The notes beneath the pieces are model-generated. The model did no database searches. It was given only the letters and a program-made list of their open reading frames with translations, and was not told where the DNA came from. Position numbers and translations under genes: made by a program. Source: Theobroma cacao (Eukaryota > Streptophyta > Magnoliopsida > Malvales > Malvaceae). Taken from it: a stretch of DNA of 64,000 bases. Of the stretch, positions 43,494-57,513 are shown in pieces (position 1 is the first letter of the stretch; the number at the start of each line of letters is the position of its first letter). The stretch lies in contig NC_030853.1 in assembly GCF_000208745.1 (NCBI RefSeq), positions 26,493,877 through 26,557,876 of the forward strand, written 5' to 3'.

Positions 43494-46400
43494 TTAGCAT
43501 GTACATTGCAATACAGAATTTCCAAAGCACTTTGCTTTATTTGCAATTTTTCTAACTCCTGTTTCGGTGAGAGTCAAGGAAAATGTTGCAGGAGAAATGA
43601 GGATTCTGTCCATCATATTTACCTTTGGGGCGTCAAGAATTGCTTTAGGTATAGACAGTGCCCATTGCATACTCCATATTGCAAGAGGCCTCATGTACAT
43701 AAGAGATCGGAAGTGCCCATCAATTGTCCATCCTTCTGGAGTCTGGAACCAGTATCTGTGTACAAAAGAAAACAGAAGATAAATAGTGATTCTTACAGCA
43801 CAAATAATTTAAGCAACACCTTCCAAAGGACAAAACGTAAGAGGTAAAAGCCACAGTGAAATTAACAAGTTATCGAAGACTATACTCAGAGAAGGTAATT
43901 AATATTATTGACAGTCAAGGCAGTTTAGGAGTCCAGATATATCTGTTTCACTGGGATTGCTGAGACAAGGTTAGACTTTTATATGGTAAGAGCTGTTTTA
44001 ATATACGAAGAATCAACATTCTATGTTCTTTTGATAGAATATCATTCTAATTATTCAACCCTTATCAACAGTGATCACATCTTAAACTTTTTCTGTAAGG
44101 GATTCAGATAGCTCAGTCTAGATACCTGTCAACATCATTCACTTGAGAAGTACATTTTTTATCAATAAAAAGTTTTTCCAACATAAACTTCAGCGTTGTT
44201 TCCCACATGACAAAAGATGCATATCATGAACTATGAAAACTAGTGTTTCTAATGGACATGGAAATTGATTATCATCATTATTTTGCATAACTGTCACCGT
44301 ATTTGGTGTCTAAAACATCATGTAAGGAAATAAGAGATTGAAAATCATACTAAACACTTACCCATAGCCCTCTTCTGACCAGCCTGCAATGAAAATACCT
44401 TCAGCTGCAGTGAATGCCTCTTCCTCCATTCCAGCAAGAATCATATTAGCCGCCACAGCATAGGTAACACCTGTCCATATTTCACGTGACTGCATGCAAG
44501 ACTCATCCACCTTTCCGTTGGGATGCATCCCATTTACAGCACCCATCCTGCCTCCTTTAACTTTCATTACATTGAAATCATATATTTTCTGAAGAGCACT
44601 CCTTGTCTTGAACTCATCAAAAAGTGGAGGCAAGCCTGAAGACGCTGTGTACCATTGCCCTGCCAGTTGGTCTGCTTGTATCGACTTACTATTACTACTT
44701 GACCCACTGTCGTAGTTGAAATAGGAACCATTCCACAGTTTTTTTTCAAACGCTGATTTTGCGCCAAAAAACTTGCTTTTGCATGTTTCAGCAAAGAACT
44801 TGTCACCTACCTGCAGGGCCATTGCAGCAGCAGCTTGGAGCGCAGCAAGCCACAAGCAACCGCAGTAAGCACTTACACCGTGAACAGTCCAAGTATCATA
44901 TGTTTGATCTGGAAATCCATCATTTTCAATGAGGCCATCATCGTCTCTATCAAATTGTTCCATATATTCCATTGCAGCACGAACAGCAGGCCAAACATCA
45001 ACACCAAATGCCATATCTCCAGTGGCAGCAAAATCTCTGTACACTTGAAGCACAAACTTGGGGTTTAGATCCTTCCATTTGCTTGTATCATGTATGTTAT
45101 AGGCATTCATTTCATTCCAAGGATCATGAGTCCCTAGATCATGAGGAACAGCTCCTCTAACCTTGCGAATTCCGTAATTACCCTCTGCTAGAAACTTCAC
45201 TTTTCTTCCATCCTCAGATAAAACAGCTTTGGCAAAGTCACGCTGAATATTGAGTTCAATTTTGGGAAAAAGCTCAAGAAGGGCAAACGATGCATAGAAG
45301 TGTACATCATAAGTGCACCACATGATATATTCAACTCCTTCCAAGTACAAAAACCTACCAACATCATCACTGTCATCTTGTTGATCCTGCGATTTCAAGT
45401 GATGCGGGAAGTAGTTGCTGCTTCTTTTGTTCTGAGAAATAGCTGAATCACCATTATTTTTTAACCCAATGCCAGTAGAACCATTACAACCACTGGTACT
45501 AGTATGTTCAAAAACAGTATTATGCGTGCAGTTCACTTCATCTTTAGTTACTTTTACATCCATGCTCTCTACTTTTGTCGGTGGATCTTGATCACTGTTC
45601 ACATTTATAGATGGCAAAGAAGAATCTGCACAGTGGATAAATAAGTTATATCTAGCTTTTAATGACCAAGATGTTGTTATAAGTTGTTGCCAACACACAA
45701 GATACTGTAAGTAAATATGCAGACTGTACAACAGGATGCCAGTATTAGTTTAAGCTAAACCAAGATGTAAAAGAGTGGGCAGTTACTATAAATACCAATC
45801 CAAACTGTTCCACCAGCAACCAAAAAGTAGAGCTCATTAAACAGTGTGAATTTGTACCTGAAAAAAAATGAAAAAAATTAGCTAATTACTATGAAATGAA
45901 ATATCAACAAATAACCCCCCCCCCCCCCCGACCTTGCCCCCCAACATGCACCCTTATCTGGTAGTAAAGTCCTTGCTTATAAGCATCCAATAACAATATC
46001 AGACCAAAAGTACACTGCAATAATGCCGTGTTTTGTGAGACTGATATCTGCAGCACAATGGCTGTCCAGCTTCAAAAGCATTGACCAAATTGCTAAAGTG
46101 CAGTAAGCCAGTAAGCCCCTAGAGACAGTCAAAAGTACACGGTCTTCAATGTCCCACCTCCACCCCCTCCCCTCGCTTTCCCTCACTTACTTTCTTTCTA
46201 GTCTCTAGCCTAGAAGGAAAGAGAAACATATAGATACATTTTCATATCTCTATATTAGCACCAGCACAACATAAGCAAGCATTTAAAAATTAGACAAGGT
46301 TAGAGAAAGTATTACATTATATAAATCCTTCCCTTTACATACACAATAGTTTCCATATGAGCAAGAGGAAGGGTTTGCTACATGCAAGATTCATCCTTTT

Positions 46401-49400
46401 TGGACACCGAAACACTAAATTAAAATTCAAGGGAGGCATAGAACAAAAAGCAAGAAAAGTAAAAGGTTTCATTGGATTTTTACCATTCTGGCAGCCTTTC
46501 ATCCTTCAGGATAGGACTTTGCCATTTCTCAATCTCCTCTTCCCACCGCTTGTAATCTATAACCAACCAAAATATAATAGGTGTTAGGTACCAATATGAA
46601 GTTAATAGAAACTTAGGATCACTTAAATAAAAAGGCTCTGAAAACAAAGGAAAAAGCCACATTGGAAAGTATGATTCCATCAGGTAAATTGAAATGATTA
46701 ACGATGCCAAAGTAAATGACTTGAAAAAGAAAATACCACACAGAAATGAAAAGATATTCAAATCCGATACATACTTGTCAGTGCATCATGAACCAACTTC
46801 AGAGCTGCTCTTTCAGATGTGCCGTAGAATTTAGTGTATCTCCTGTAACAAAAAAAAAGTTTCAGAGATGATCACCATTTTAATAGCACTGTGACATAAA
46901 AATGCCACTGAGGGCATGTACAGAAAACCACAACCAACATTGCTTGATTGGAAAACATCACTGGATAATCACCAGGTCAGCAACATATTAGCTCTCTCTC
47001 CTAGGACAAAAAAATGTAACACCTTAGACAATTACAGTTTTAACAATCCTACGGGAAAAAGGAAAATTAAAAAGGACAGCTTGCATGGTAGAGACTAATA
47101 ACTGGTGTTGTCCCACAGCAGTAAAGTTTGGAATTTCTCATGGCCTTAGATTCATGCTTGGGTCTCTCAACCTATTGTCAATTCGTTCTAAGTAGCTGCA
47201 TAACAAAGACAATACCACAGCATCCAAATCCAAGGACTGTAGTGAACATGGCAAATTAAATACTTGAGCATGCACTAATGAGTAAAGGAGGAGAGAAGGG
47301 GGCATTGTAAACATACCTATGGTAGGAGTTCCCTTTCAAAAATTTTATTTTTGGAGAAGACCAAGCAAGAGCAAATGCAATGGTGCACTTTCCATGTGGT
47401 TCCACCCAGGCAGAGGCTGAGACTGCTGCACAAAGTGTCTCTCCAGGTGATGAAGGCATGCTTGGGCCACAATTAAAATTTTCACGATCAAATTGTCCAT
47501 CCTTCAGACAAGCAAACAACAATTTAACTCTTAATTGCGTCAGGCAAATGCCTAGCATGGCCATAATTGATGACAAACTTGGAAAGAATGCTGTGACACT
47601 TAGCAATTCATGAAACATGATTTATGCAATTGAAATTGAATATCAAATGCACGTAAATATATAAGGTCAATGAGCTCCATAATCAAGATTCCAGGTAGGA
47701 AGACTGATGCAATATAAAGGAAGGGGGTGGTGGCCTTTAACACGAATCTATTACCTGCATCATTTTACCCCACATCTCCTTTGCTGTTACAGAGCTTTCT
47801 TCAGTCAGACCAAAACATGGCAGAACTGTCACATTGACATTCTGGGTTTCACATGCAGCTACTGCGAAAGTAACAGGAGGGTTCCCTTTAGTGGTCCTGT
47901 GAAATGGCCACAATTCTCAGAAACATTTGAGATCTAGTCATAAAGTTAGCTATATCTATAATCTTTTTATACATACAAAGTATGCATCAAAGCAAAACAC
48001 AAACACACTAAGAGGATGACAAGTTATGGGAACAAAGAGAAAAAATGATATCAATGCCAACACTGAAGAAAATGACCTGGAAACTCATGGACTGGAGGAA
48101 AGTTTCAATGCCAGCTCAGAAAAAAGAAGCTCAATTTTAAAGAAAAGAAAATAAAATTTATATTATTGCTCCAGAGAGAGGTAAAACTTAATCCCTAGAG
48201 GCTAAAGCAAGCTAAAAGCAAAATCTCTTAATATTCTAAGGACATCCGAAATTCAAGGTCTCAGGGAGTGGTAATGAGAAGGCAAACAAGATGTTTCAGA
48301 AGATACAATAGGAATATTCACCGAAATTCTTAAGAAATAATCTAGTTGTTCTATAAAATAAAAACATGTAAAAGAAACAGTAATTCACCTAATAGTAGTA
48401 ACGATTTCAAATTTTGATTGTGACAAAAAAGCCTCCAAACAACCTTTCAAGTATCTAAAATACCTTAATGCTTATATGCAAAAGAGGTATGTCATGAGAC
48501 AAGGTAAATTGAACAGTTTTTTTATGCGTTTTCACATCTGAAAAAATCAGAAGTACTCTCACCAACATTTTTTAGAAATACAATTAATCAGGCATACCCC
48601 TCATAATTTCTCATCAACATTTCCTCGAAATGAAATCATGTCACCATTTTTCAACAGAAACGAAAAAGAATTGTGCCTAGCTTCTTTTAATATTTTATCT
48701 CATACTCCAATTTATCTGCAAACTGAGGGTTTGTGTAGGTGTGCCACAGGACAATGTAGATTGAGTGGGTTTTTGGTGCTTTACATGTCTGAGAAAATGT
48801 CATACCATCCTGACATAACTTCTACTAGCAACACAATTATGTTCACACAACCACAAAAAAAATGCATGGCCCAAATTTAATTTACTTTTTAGTGAATGAC
48901 AAATTTTAATTAGGCTACTGATTGTCATAACCAAGATGTCCTATCTTTAAAAAAAAAAAAAATGCCTTTTCTTCTACTGTCAACATTTTTTTAACATGAG
49001 ATACAAGCCACAAGTATGATTTTTTTTTTTTTTTGCTTTTTAGCTGCAAGTATGATTGAGTGGCTTATGTACGAGTCCAACATTGTCTTTCGCTCTTTTT
49101 CCATTTCCTTTTTTACTTTTTATTTGTGAGTTTGTGTATGTAGTGAAAGGGGTTGAGGCTTAGATGAAGCCAACAAGGAGCTTATCACATTGTGTTCCCT
49201 TTCACCTCTTATAACATTGAAATGACTAAGAGAAATCTGCAAACCAACCGTCATATAAAGCTATTAAGGTTTGATGACTTGCTTGTGATGAAGAAGTACA
49301 CCAGAAACTCCATCTTCGCCTCTATCAAAATAAAAGAGAGTAAAGTTAAGACATTTTCCAAAGTGCATGGTTCAAAAACAGTAAGAACTTACACCAGAGA

Positions 49401-52400
49401 TACTCACATAAATGGTTCATTCACATGATCTCCTGATAAGTGTGAAATTCCACCAATTGAATTCTGCAGAAACACACATTGATTACTGAACATCCATGGA
49501 CCTGTCTTGCTATTGATTGAGTGAAATTAAACAAGTTTGGACGTAGAAAATGAACTTACTGCCCATGTGAAAAGTAGGCTGACTTTTGCCCTTTCTTTTC
49601 CAGTATTTACCAACTGCAATAGAACAAGTAATAAACTTGTAAGAAATGGAACAAACAAAGGGCCATTAAAATAGTCTAGACCTAAAACAACTATATAAAG
49701 AATTTACAGCTTAATTCTGAATCAGCACATAAGACGAAAAGGGGGTTGTAACAAGTCACTAAGTTGTTGATATTAGATTGTTAGTAAACTTACTGTGTAG
49801 ACAAAAACAGCCGTTGGAAGACTGCTATCCCTATAATTATGTGGTATAAAAGGTGATATCTGTCGACAGGACACTTTAAGGTCAGGATCTGGTTCACCTG
49901 AAAAAAGTAAAGAGACCATTTCAAAACAAGATTCAAGGAAAAATAAACCAATTTGTATAGCGAAGAAAGTTCGAATAATACCATCATATATTGTCCATGC
50001 TCTTGGAAACAAAGCATGGTATGTGGAATGCTGGCCACTCAGATTCCAACCCCATGATGAAATACCCTCATCACTAGCTTTCCTGTAAAAGCATGCAACT
50101 GACATTAGGCTAACAATCTACAGTTGCTCTGATAATAAATTTCATGCCAACTTCAAAATTATGATAAAAGACAGATTAATAAAATCTAGGCAAGCCCCAG
50201 ATAGTTCACTGGAACCTCTCTCACACTTTGAATACACAAAATACACCTGCATGAAAGACACACCTTGTCCAACAATGAATCCAACCACCACCATCAACCC
50301 CTCCTTTCAAGATAAGTTTTAATGTTATAAACAAAATGCCAAACTATGACAAGGAAATCAAACCAGATATTATTTGATCTGCCAAGTTCATGATAAAGAT
50401 GTTCTTGGTACTCAAAATCATAATTATCAAAATCTGCAACTCTGGTTTCTCAGTAGGGTATTAAAAGCTAAAATTCATGACATGAAAATTTTGCAGTCAG
50501 TTGAGTAGATATCAAATACTATCCTTCAATATGATGATAAAGATAAACAAACAAGAACTGGAGACTACACGCCCAACATGTTATTACTTGGATAGTCATA
50601 GAAATATCTGATGCAGCTGTGGAAAGCTTGATATTTAATTCATAATTACAGGTGGTGTATACCATTTGAGGTAACATCATTGACCAATCAAAGAGCAGCA
50701 TGTAAATATCTATTCTTCTAGCATGTTAAAGAACATAGATATTCATATATCCAATTTCCTTTAGAATGATTGTATTAGAACTTCACAGGTTTTTCTTACC
50801 CTAATCCTTCATGCTGTCCTGGAGCCAAAACTGATGCATACTTCTTATTCCCACCATCACGAGATATAAATATCTACAGTATCACGAAAGAAAACAATCA
50901 TCATGAAAAAGAAAATTCTGTTTTAACATTTCTTAAACATCTAATGTATTCTTTTTTAACCCTCATCATGGGAGGAAAGTGGTCATAGAACTAAATCAAT
51001 TAAAAATTCATACTAAGAATTAAATTTGAACAAGTGAGTAAGTTTAGAGCAGATCTTTACAGAAAATTGATTAGCCATAACAGGTGAAGCATCACAAGTT
51101 CCAGGAACAATTTGCCATTGCCTGAACTCGCCTCTGAAACCCCTGGATATACTGCCACTCCTGCCATATGATTTGCACAATCAGAAACATAAATATTCCA
51201 GCACTAAGAACTGAACCATGTAGCTAAACGACATTAAATACCCCATTCCTCCCAGTGGAACTCCTTGTGATGCAGAAGGCTTGCACCTTTCTCGGGTGAA
51301 AGGGTCAATAGGTGCTTTCTGCAGATAATCATGCCACAAAATTAATATATAAAAAAAAAAAAAAAAACCTCAGAAACCATCTTCATCCTGCAGTTGCACT
51401 ATCAAGGAAAATAATAAACTGTTTCTAAAAATCGAAAAAAAGAACGACAGTAACTGAATATAATGAGAGAATTACCCTTCCATGCGAAGCCTCTTCCCTG
51501 ATATAGGACCACAAGCGTATACCTAATCGCACCTAAGGTTTCAAATTCCAAGATCAATTAGAAGAGGTAACAAGGACAAGGATATCATATGCTCCTGCTA
51601 TACAGTAGTTAATGAATCAATCGAACTCTTACCATCTTTATCGCTTCCACAAATGTAACACTGAACTCTTTAAGAATATTAGCATGGCTGTTTAATCTCC
51701 TTCTCCAAGCTTGTTTTGGTGGGGCAGCACTATCAAAATCAAACTATAGTGGAAGATCAAACCAACAAAATCAGTATAGAAGAAAGCTTATCAGAAAGAA
51801 AAAGTCTGAAACTAAACCTACAGCAATTATGTCAAAGAAAATAGTTGTCAGGTAGAATGAATGTGGCACTTAAGACCGAAAGCAAATCAAGATGTTAGTG
51901 TTTATCCTCCTACTCAATAACATGCAATGGATATTGGATAGTTTCTCGATTTAAGATTATCATATTTAAAAGAATATCAGGAAGAACAAACTATATCAAT
52001 TTGAGATATTATCAAGCATGGCTGTCAGTCTCTTCCCTACATTTGAGACTTAACTATTATGACACTGACATAGGCATGACGTTCAACACATTTTTTCTAT
52101 TGCTTTTTCAAAAATTACAGGATTTCAAACAATCACCAGCTGCAAAAATCAACCAATCGTATCTAAGACAGGAACTCTATCAGGTCAGTTCAACCATCTA
52201 ATTCTTCCACACTTTTCTGAATTCTGGTCAGTTGCAAGCTTGAAATCAAGCTTTGATTAATGGATAATACAAAGAAAAAGAAAATTCTCCTAATACTTAA
52301 AAGTAAAATATTAACTAAAATTTCCTAACACACGTCTTGATCCCTATCAACAAAACCACTACGAATAATTTTTTTAATTATGAAAACGAGGTAAAAAAAA

Positions 52401-52726
52401 AAAGTAAAATTTGACCAATTTTATATAAATAAAATTTCAAATCTTTTTATTTAAGGATAAGACTGATTCTGCGGAACAGCCAGCCTTGATCCTCTAACTT
52501 TTATAGCAGTTTCTTCTTTCCTCCGCGTTCACATTTTCTCAGCAACCAAACAGAATCAAATCTAATCAACTTAGAAAAAGAATGCAATGATTAACTAAGC
52601 TTTCTCCGTCAATATCAAAAAATGGAAAAAAAAAAAAAACCTTACCAACTGTAAAGTATTACGGCTGATATATTCCTCAGGCGGCCACGAATTCTTTCTA
52701 CAATGAAATATATTTCCAGTAACCAT
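43494..52726 (-). CDS. Non-lysosomal glucosylceramidase, GBA2 type (GH116)
   Basis: Minus strand, 18 exons: 52726-52646, 51743-51633, 51532-51476, 51318-51242, 51160-51061, 50873-50800, 50082-49982, 49897-49794, 49613-49560, 49463-49408, 49321-49283, 47896-47755, 47501-47317, 46842-46775, 46556-46484, 45857-45796, 45625-44362, 43755-43494. They join to 969 residues, typical of plant members. It should hydrolyse glucosylceramide to glucose and ceramide at cytosolic membrane faces. The N-terminal beta-sandwich domain includes [20 protein letters not shown]. The (alpha/alpha)6 catalytic barrel includes [20 protein letters not shown], which holds the presumed Glu nucleophile, and [20 protein letters not shown], which holds the presumed acid/base Asp. 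No signal peptide, as in human GBA2. Intron 11 must use a GC donor to keep frame. Adjacency to GR1 suggests the counterpart of Arabidopsis AT3G24180. Confidence 0.93.
45915..45929. repeat. Poly(C)15 tract in a glucosylceramidase intron
   Basis: Fifteen consecutive C residues on the plus strand (G-run in the transcript) in the intron just upstream of exon 16 of the glucosylceramidase gene. Length is likely to vary and is prone to sequencing error. Confidence 0.85.
47897..49282 (-). other. GC-AG intron (intron 11 of the glucosylceramidase gene)
   Basis: Exon 11 ends CATCACAA and the intron opens GCAAGT, the consensus of plant GC-AG introns. It closes TTTCACAG before GACCACTAAAGG. Only this choice rebuilds His-His-Lys-Thr-Thr-Lys-Gly-Asn-Pro-Pro, the conserved family run. 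The nearest GT four bases further on would put a stop right after the junction. Confidence 0.85.
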
Positions 52727-55023
52727 GTCGACTAAAAGCACTTTATTCCCACTCCAATAATTTACTCCTCCTCGTTTTTCTTTTCTTTTCCTTTTTCTTT
52801 CCTTCCTTCCTTCCTTTTTAGCTATAAATCTCCCGAACTCATGTGATCACCAAAACTTTAAAAAAAACGCAAACCACTTGGGAGGAGCCTCGTCTTGTTC
52901 TGGAAAGATCTTCTTAGATATTTAAACTTGATGAAAACGAAACGCTAAATCAGAGAAAAGCGGGATCAGATTTCTCGGGGACTTCGGATTTCCATGCGTA
53001 GAGCAAACGCGGCGTTTTTTATTGGATATAAAGAAGGAGAAATGAAGATTGCTGGTTGGGTGACCGTGGGCGTGGCGCGTGGAGGAAGAGCCGTTTGGAG
53101 CCTTGTCAGAGCGTTTTGCAATTGCAGCTAGCACTCGGCGATCGCCAGGTGGTGCCAATGCGACTTTCACTCGAATTCGTCACTTTTTTTTTATATATAA
53201 TTTTCCTTTTTTTCCCTTTTTTTGAAACTGTGAAAATAAAGGAAGTGTTTGGTTGAGAGAAAGAGAGAGAGAGAGATTGGAAAAAACAGAAAAACGTTGC
53301 GTAGCCTGCTAGCTTCAGTGGGTGGGGACGCGGGGTCACTTTTGTGTCTCTCTTTTATTAAAAAAAAAAACAAAGAGGCGAGTTTTAAAAAAAAAAATAA
53401 ATAGTGAAATAACTGTGATGGTGATTAATTTAATTTGGGGTTTGCTTATTTAATTTGATGGCGGTGCGGGTGCGGTAGTCGGGACTGTATAATGAACAGT
53501 ATCTCTTTCGGTGAAAAGAAAAATGGGTCGTCTCCATCGCATGCTGACGGTGGCAAGATCCACTTTCCATTTCCACCTGTCCGCCCTACAAAATAACAAG
53601 ATCCACTTGATCTTGATTGACTTCCTCTGCTGTTTGTTTAATAGATTAAAGAAAAACGATAATTATGCTAAATAAAATAACAAAATTACTACTATTCTAT
53701 TTTATATAATTTAATTTGCGTTGTTCTATATTCAATCTAGGAAAAAAAAAAATCAATGTTTTCTCCATTTTTTATTTTTATTATTTTCTTGTTCTCAAAA
53801 ATAATAATTAAAGAGTAAAAACTTAAATTTCAATTTAGAAGGTTCCATTATAATCTTTAAATAAAATCATGGTATTCATGGGATGGTAGAATAGATTTTA
53901 TTATATTAATCTAAAATCACATGTTAGGCAATGGAGTTACACCAAATGATCTTTTTATGATGGTTAATGATATATATTATAGAGATGATTAATATATATA
54001 GTTAATTTTATTTATAGTCTAACTTAACTAAATATTATAGTCTAATTAGATATTTGAATCTAACTAAGTAATAGTATTGTGTTATAATTTTAATTAAATA
54101 ATTTGTACAATTATCTTAACATATTCAAAATTTATTTTTTTTTATTTTTTTTTTAAAGAAAAAGTCTTTGAATAAAAATGTTATATTTTTCACTTCCAAA
54201 TTTTAAGTGAGAAAGACTTAATTTGTCATTAAAAAATCTAACTTGGCATGTATTCACATTAATAACCCTATAATTATATAGTCAACAATTTATTAGTTAG
54301 TTTCCACCAAATCGGTTTTAAAAGGTTGAAACCAGGGGTTCCAAAACTATGGAATGATTCTTTTCTTTTCATTTTTATTCCATCTTTTCTCTTTTATTTC
54401 TTTTATTCTTAAGCTTTATAGTTATTTGTTTTTATTCATTCAAAATTATACAATAAATTATACTAAAATATTTGATTTATTAATTCATGTATAATTTTGT
54501 AATTAAAAAATTAAATCCAAATCCTTCCTTTTCAATTAAAAAAAACTGTATAATAGACTAGTCAATCATGCATGACAGACAACATCCGACATTCTTTTAT
54601 GTAGTAATTACGTTCTCAAAGCTCTTTTTTTTTTTAAATTGGTATATTCGTTGAAAACGAAAACAAAAAAAGAAATATTGGCGGCTGGTAATTTCTATAT
54701 TTGGCGCATGCGTTCATGACAGTAGGCAGAAAGGTGCACCAATCCAATTAGTCCCGCTGCTTGACAGTGCCAGCCGTCCAACTTGGACTCTGGAACAGAA
54801 CACCGACTCAAGGAGAAAAGTCTAGAGAAAGATAGCGTCGGTGGAAAAAGACGCACATCAATGGCAGTAAGCAATTGCTCAATTGCAACTACAACTTTTA
54901 CAGAGTACAGCCACAACAAAGCTTTTAAAAGTTATGAATACTCTTTGCTCTCCATACGAAACAATTGTCGCTGTCAGATTGTACTCAAATATTGCCGTAG
55001 GTGCTCATTATTGCAAGAGTTGT

Positions 55024-55241
55024 CAAGACACAAAACTACTAGTATTAACATAGATTATTATTGTTTGTAAATTATATACTAGTGTTAACATAAATCATGA
55101 TGTAGAGGAAGTATTATATAGTATGGTCAATACAAGACACAAAACTACTAGTATTAACATAGATTATTATTGTTTGTAAATTATATACTAGTATTAACAT
55201 AAATCATGATGTAAAGGAAGTATTATATAGTATGGTCAATA
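55024..55241. repeat. 109-bp tandem duplication, two nearly identical copies
   Basis: Copy 1 is 55024-55132 and copy 2 is 55133-55241. They differ at two positions (GTGTTAAC against GTATTAAC, and GTAGAGG against GTAAAGG). Each copy also holds two diverged half-units that begin ACTAGT(A/G)TTAACATA. The near identity points to a recent duplication. Non-coding. Confidence 0.92.
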
Positions 55242-56054
55242 CTTTCTCTCTAATTGTATAATTTAAAAAGGAAGTATCATTTTTCTTAATGTGACAATGT
55301 AAATAAATATATATATGTATAGTGCCATTACATGGACACCATTTTGCCAAATGGCTGTCACTCATTGAGTGAAAATAAATTTGCTTTCGTGAGCTGGATT
55401 TTCTGCCACTGTTTTCAGTCACATGTTGCCCCCATTGCCCAACATTAAGATAAACTAATTAATAAATCAGGAATAATATCATTGCCTTAAATAATTGTTG
55501 GAGCTCTTCTGACTGCTCTTGTAATTAAGACTAATATTCACCATAATCACATTTTCAATCACCACGTAGCTAAATGTTATTGTTATTTTGTTGGCAGTCG
55601 GATAATTCAGCTATTTAGCATGAAGATAATAATTAATACTTAATATAAATAGTAAATCATATATATTTATTTGTCAGACAATCCAATTATCAGATATTTA
55701 ATATTTCTTTCATTATAGTTTTTTTTTTTAAATGCATTTCTTTCATTACTAAGTATTATTTTCCCAAGTAGCGGTAAGAGGAAGCTGGTCCCTGGAGGTA
55801 GGTAAATATATTGAGGTTAGAATTTAATTGTCATGTCATTTAATAATTTGTTCCCCTCCTTGGTGGAATTTTTCAGTAAGGCTGCCCCAACAAAGTTTGC
55901 TGTCACTGTTCTTTCTTCTCTTTTTTAATTTTTTATTTTTGGGGTAGAACGATTAAGGCAATTTATCAACTTCAGTGCTTCTAAGATGTGGTGCATTATA
56001 GCGGACAAAAATTTTATTATCGAAAATGAAAAGCAAATAATATTAGTTTTTTTT

Positions 56055-56545
56055 GGTAAAATACTCATTTTTTTAAAGGTTTAATTAAAATTTAAAACGA
56101 ATTTATTAGTTTTTAAAATTAATATTCTATCTCAAAAATACAAACACTAGAGTTAGAAAAATATTAAAATATTTTTTCTTTTTTATTAAATTTAAAAAAA
56201 AGCTGTGCTCTCAAAGGGAGGGGAGCACTTGATCGGTGCTCCCTTTGGGGAGTCCGATTGAGTCTCCTAAGGGAGCTCGAGTGCTTTCCATTTGAGGAGT
56301 TTTTTTTTTTAATTAATAAAAAAATTAATAAAATTATATAATAGTAATTTTAAAAATTAATTAAAAATAAAATTATTTTTTATTATTATCATATCATCAA
56401 ATTAACAAAAAACATTAACAGTTGACTAACGGCTAGACCTAAGTATCCAACGAAAAATATATTTTTAGAGGAAGTGTTTATTTTGAAAACTAATTAATTT
56501 TCACGTAATTTCGATCAAAACTTAAAGAAGTAAGGATATTTTAGC
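56055..56545. mobile_element. Mutator-like MITE with ~60-bp terminal inverted repeats
   Basis: The left end (GGTAAAATACTCATTTTTTT then AAAGGTTTAATTAAAAT) pairs with the reverse complement of the right end (GCTAAAATATCCTTACTTCT then TTAAGTTTTGATCGAAAT) for about 60 bp. Flanks are TTAGTTTTTTT at about 56043 and TTAATTTTTTT at 56546, an 11-bp near-duplication of the kind Mutator-like elements leave. The interior has no reading frame but holds a GC-rich hairpin, GGGAGCAC with GTGCTCCC, at 56221-56243. Class by structure only. Confidence 0.65.
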
Positions 56546-56649
56546 TTAATTTTTTTGTTGCTTTCTCTTTCACAAAATCATACCACAAATTTTTATTTCA
56601 AAAATATTTAACTAATTCTTTTTTCTCTTATAATCAATTTTAATCACTA

Positions 56650-57320
56650 AGTTTACAATTAGATGACGTTTGGTATTTTACAATGTAATGTGATTACAAA
56701 TAATGTGATTGTAAGCAATGTGATTGCAAAAAAAAGTGTAATATTTCGTATATAAGTAAAGTAATTATTAAAATGTAATAATGATAATATTGCAGCGTTT
56801 GATTTACAAGTACTTTGTTTGGAATGTATAATTAATTTTCAAAATTATTCTTATTTATTAAAATGTAAATTTAATATACTTGTATTTTTATTGTTAATTT
56901 TTATATAATATCATCTTTTAAATATATTTTTAATGTCATACATTTTATTTATATTTTTTATTTTTATTTTTTAATATAATTGTCTATATTATATTATATT
57001 TTAATTTTTGTTTCTTTTAAAAGACACTATAAATTTTATTGATAGTCACTATGACTATTGAGAATAATAAAAAAAAAATCTTCGAAATCTATATAAAAAA
57101 TAAATTATAATATTATAAAATATTTTTAACAAAATAACAAAATTGAAGGGTAAAAATATCTATTGAAAAGTGCAATACAATTTGATTATATTAGTTTTTG
57201 ACTGTAATCACATGATATCCATTGACTGTAATGTGATTATATTACAATCTTATATTATAGTGATTTATTACAAAACAAACACTGTAATATAATTTAATTG
57301 AACACATTACAGAAAATATG
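56650..57320. mobile_element. Foldback/MITE-like element with TGTAAT-rich ends
   Basis: The left part (GACGTTTGGTATTTTACAAT then GTAATGTGATTACA) is matched in inverted form by the right part, whose reverse complement reads CAGTGTTTGTTTTGTAATAA, then TTGTAATATAATCACATTAC. The interior is extremely AT-rich and without coding capacity. The GTTTGGTA-type end recalls common plant MITEs. Superfamily and exact ends are not settled. Confidence 0.5.
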
Positions 57321-57480
57321 TTCTCACTTCCCTCACAACAAAGATTACCTTAATATTCGTTTTTACAGAAGGTTTGAACAGTCTTCATCCTCTTATTAAA
57401 TAAAATGATTCATCCAACTATTGAATTGAACTAATACAATAAGCATGGAAAAGAATTTAAATAAAGATTTAAATTCAAAA

Positions 57481-57487
<7 letters not shown>

Positions 57488-57513
<26 letters not shown>
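57488..57513. repeat. (TA)13 microsatellite
   Basis: Uninterrupted TA dinucleotide run of about 26 bases in intergenic DNA. Confidence 0.9.

Noticed and set aside
53056..53256. Short frames in the GC-richer stretch upstream of the glucosylceramidase
   Set aside because: They lie in the probable leader/promoter of that gene and have no domain. The higher GC content explains the open frames.
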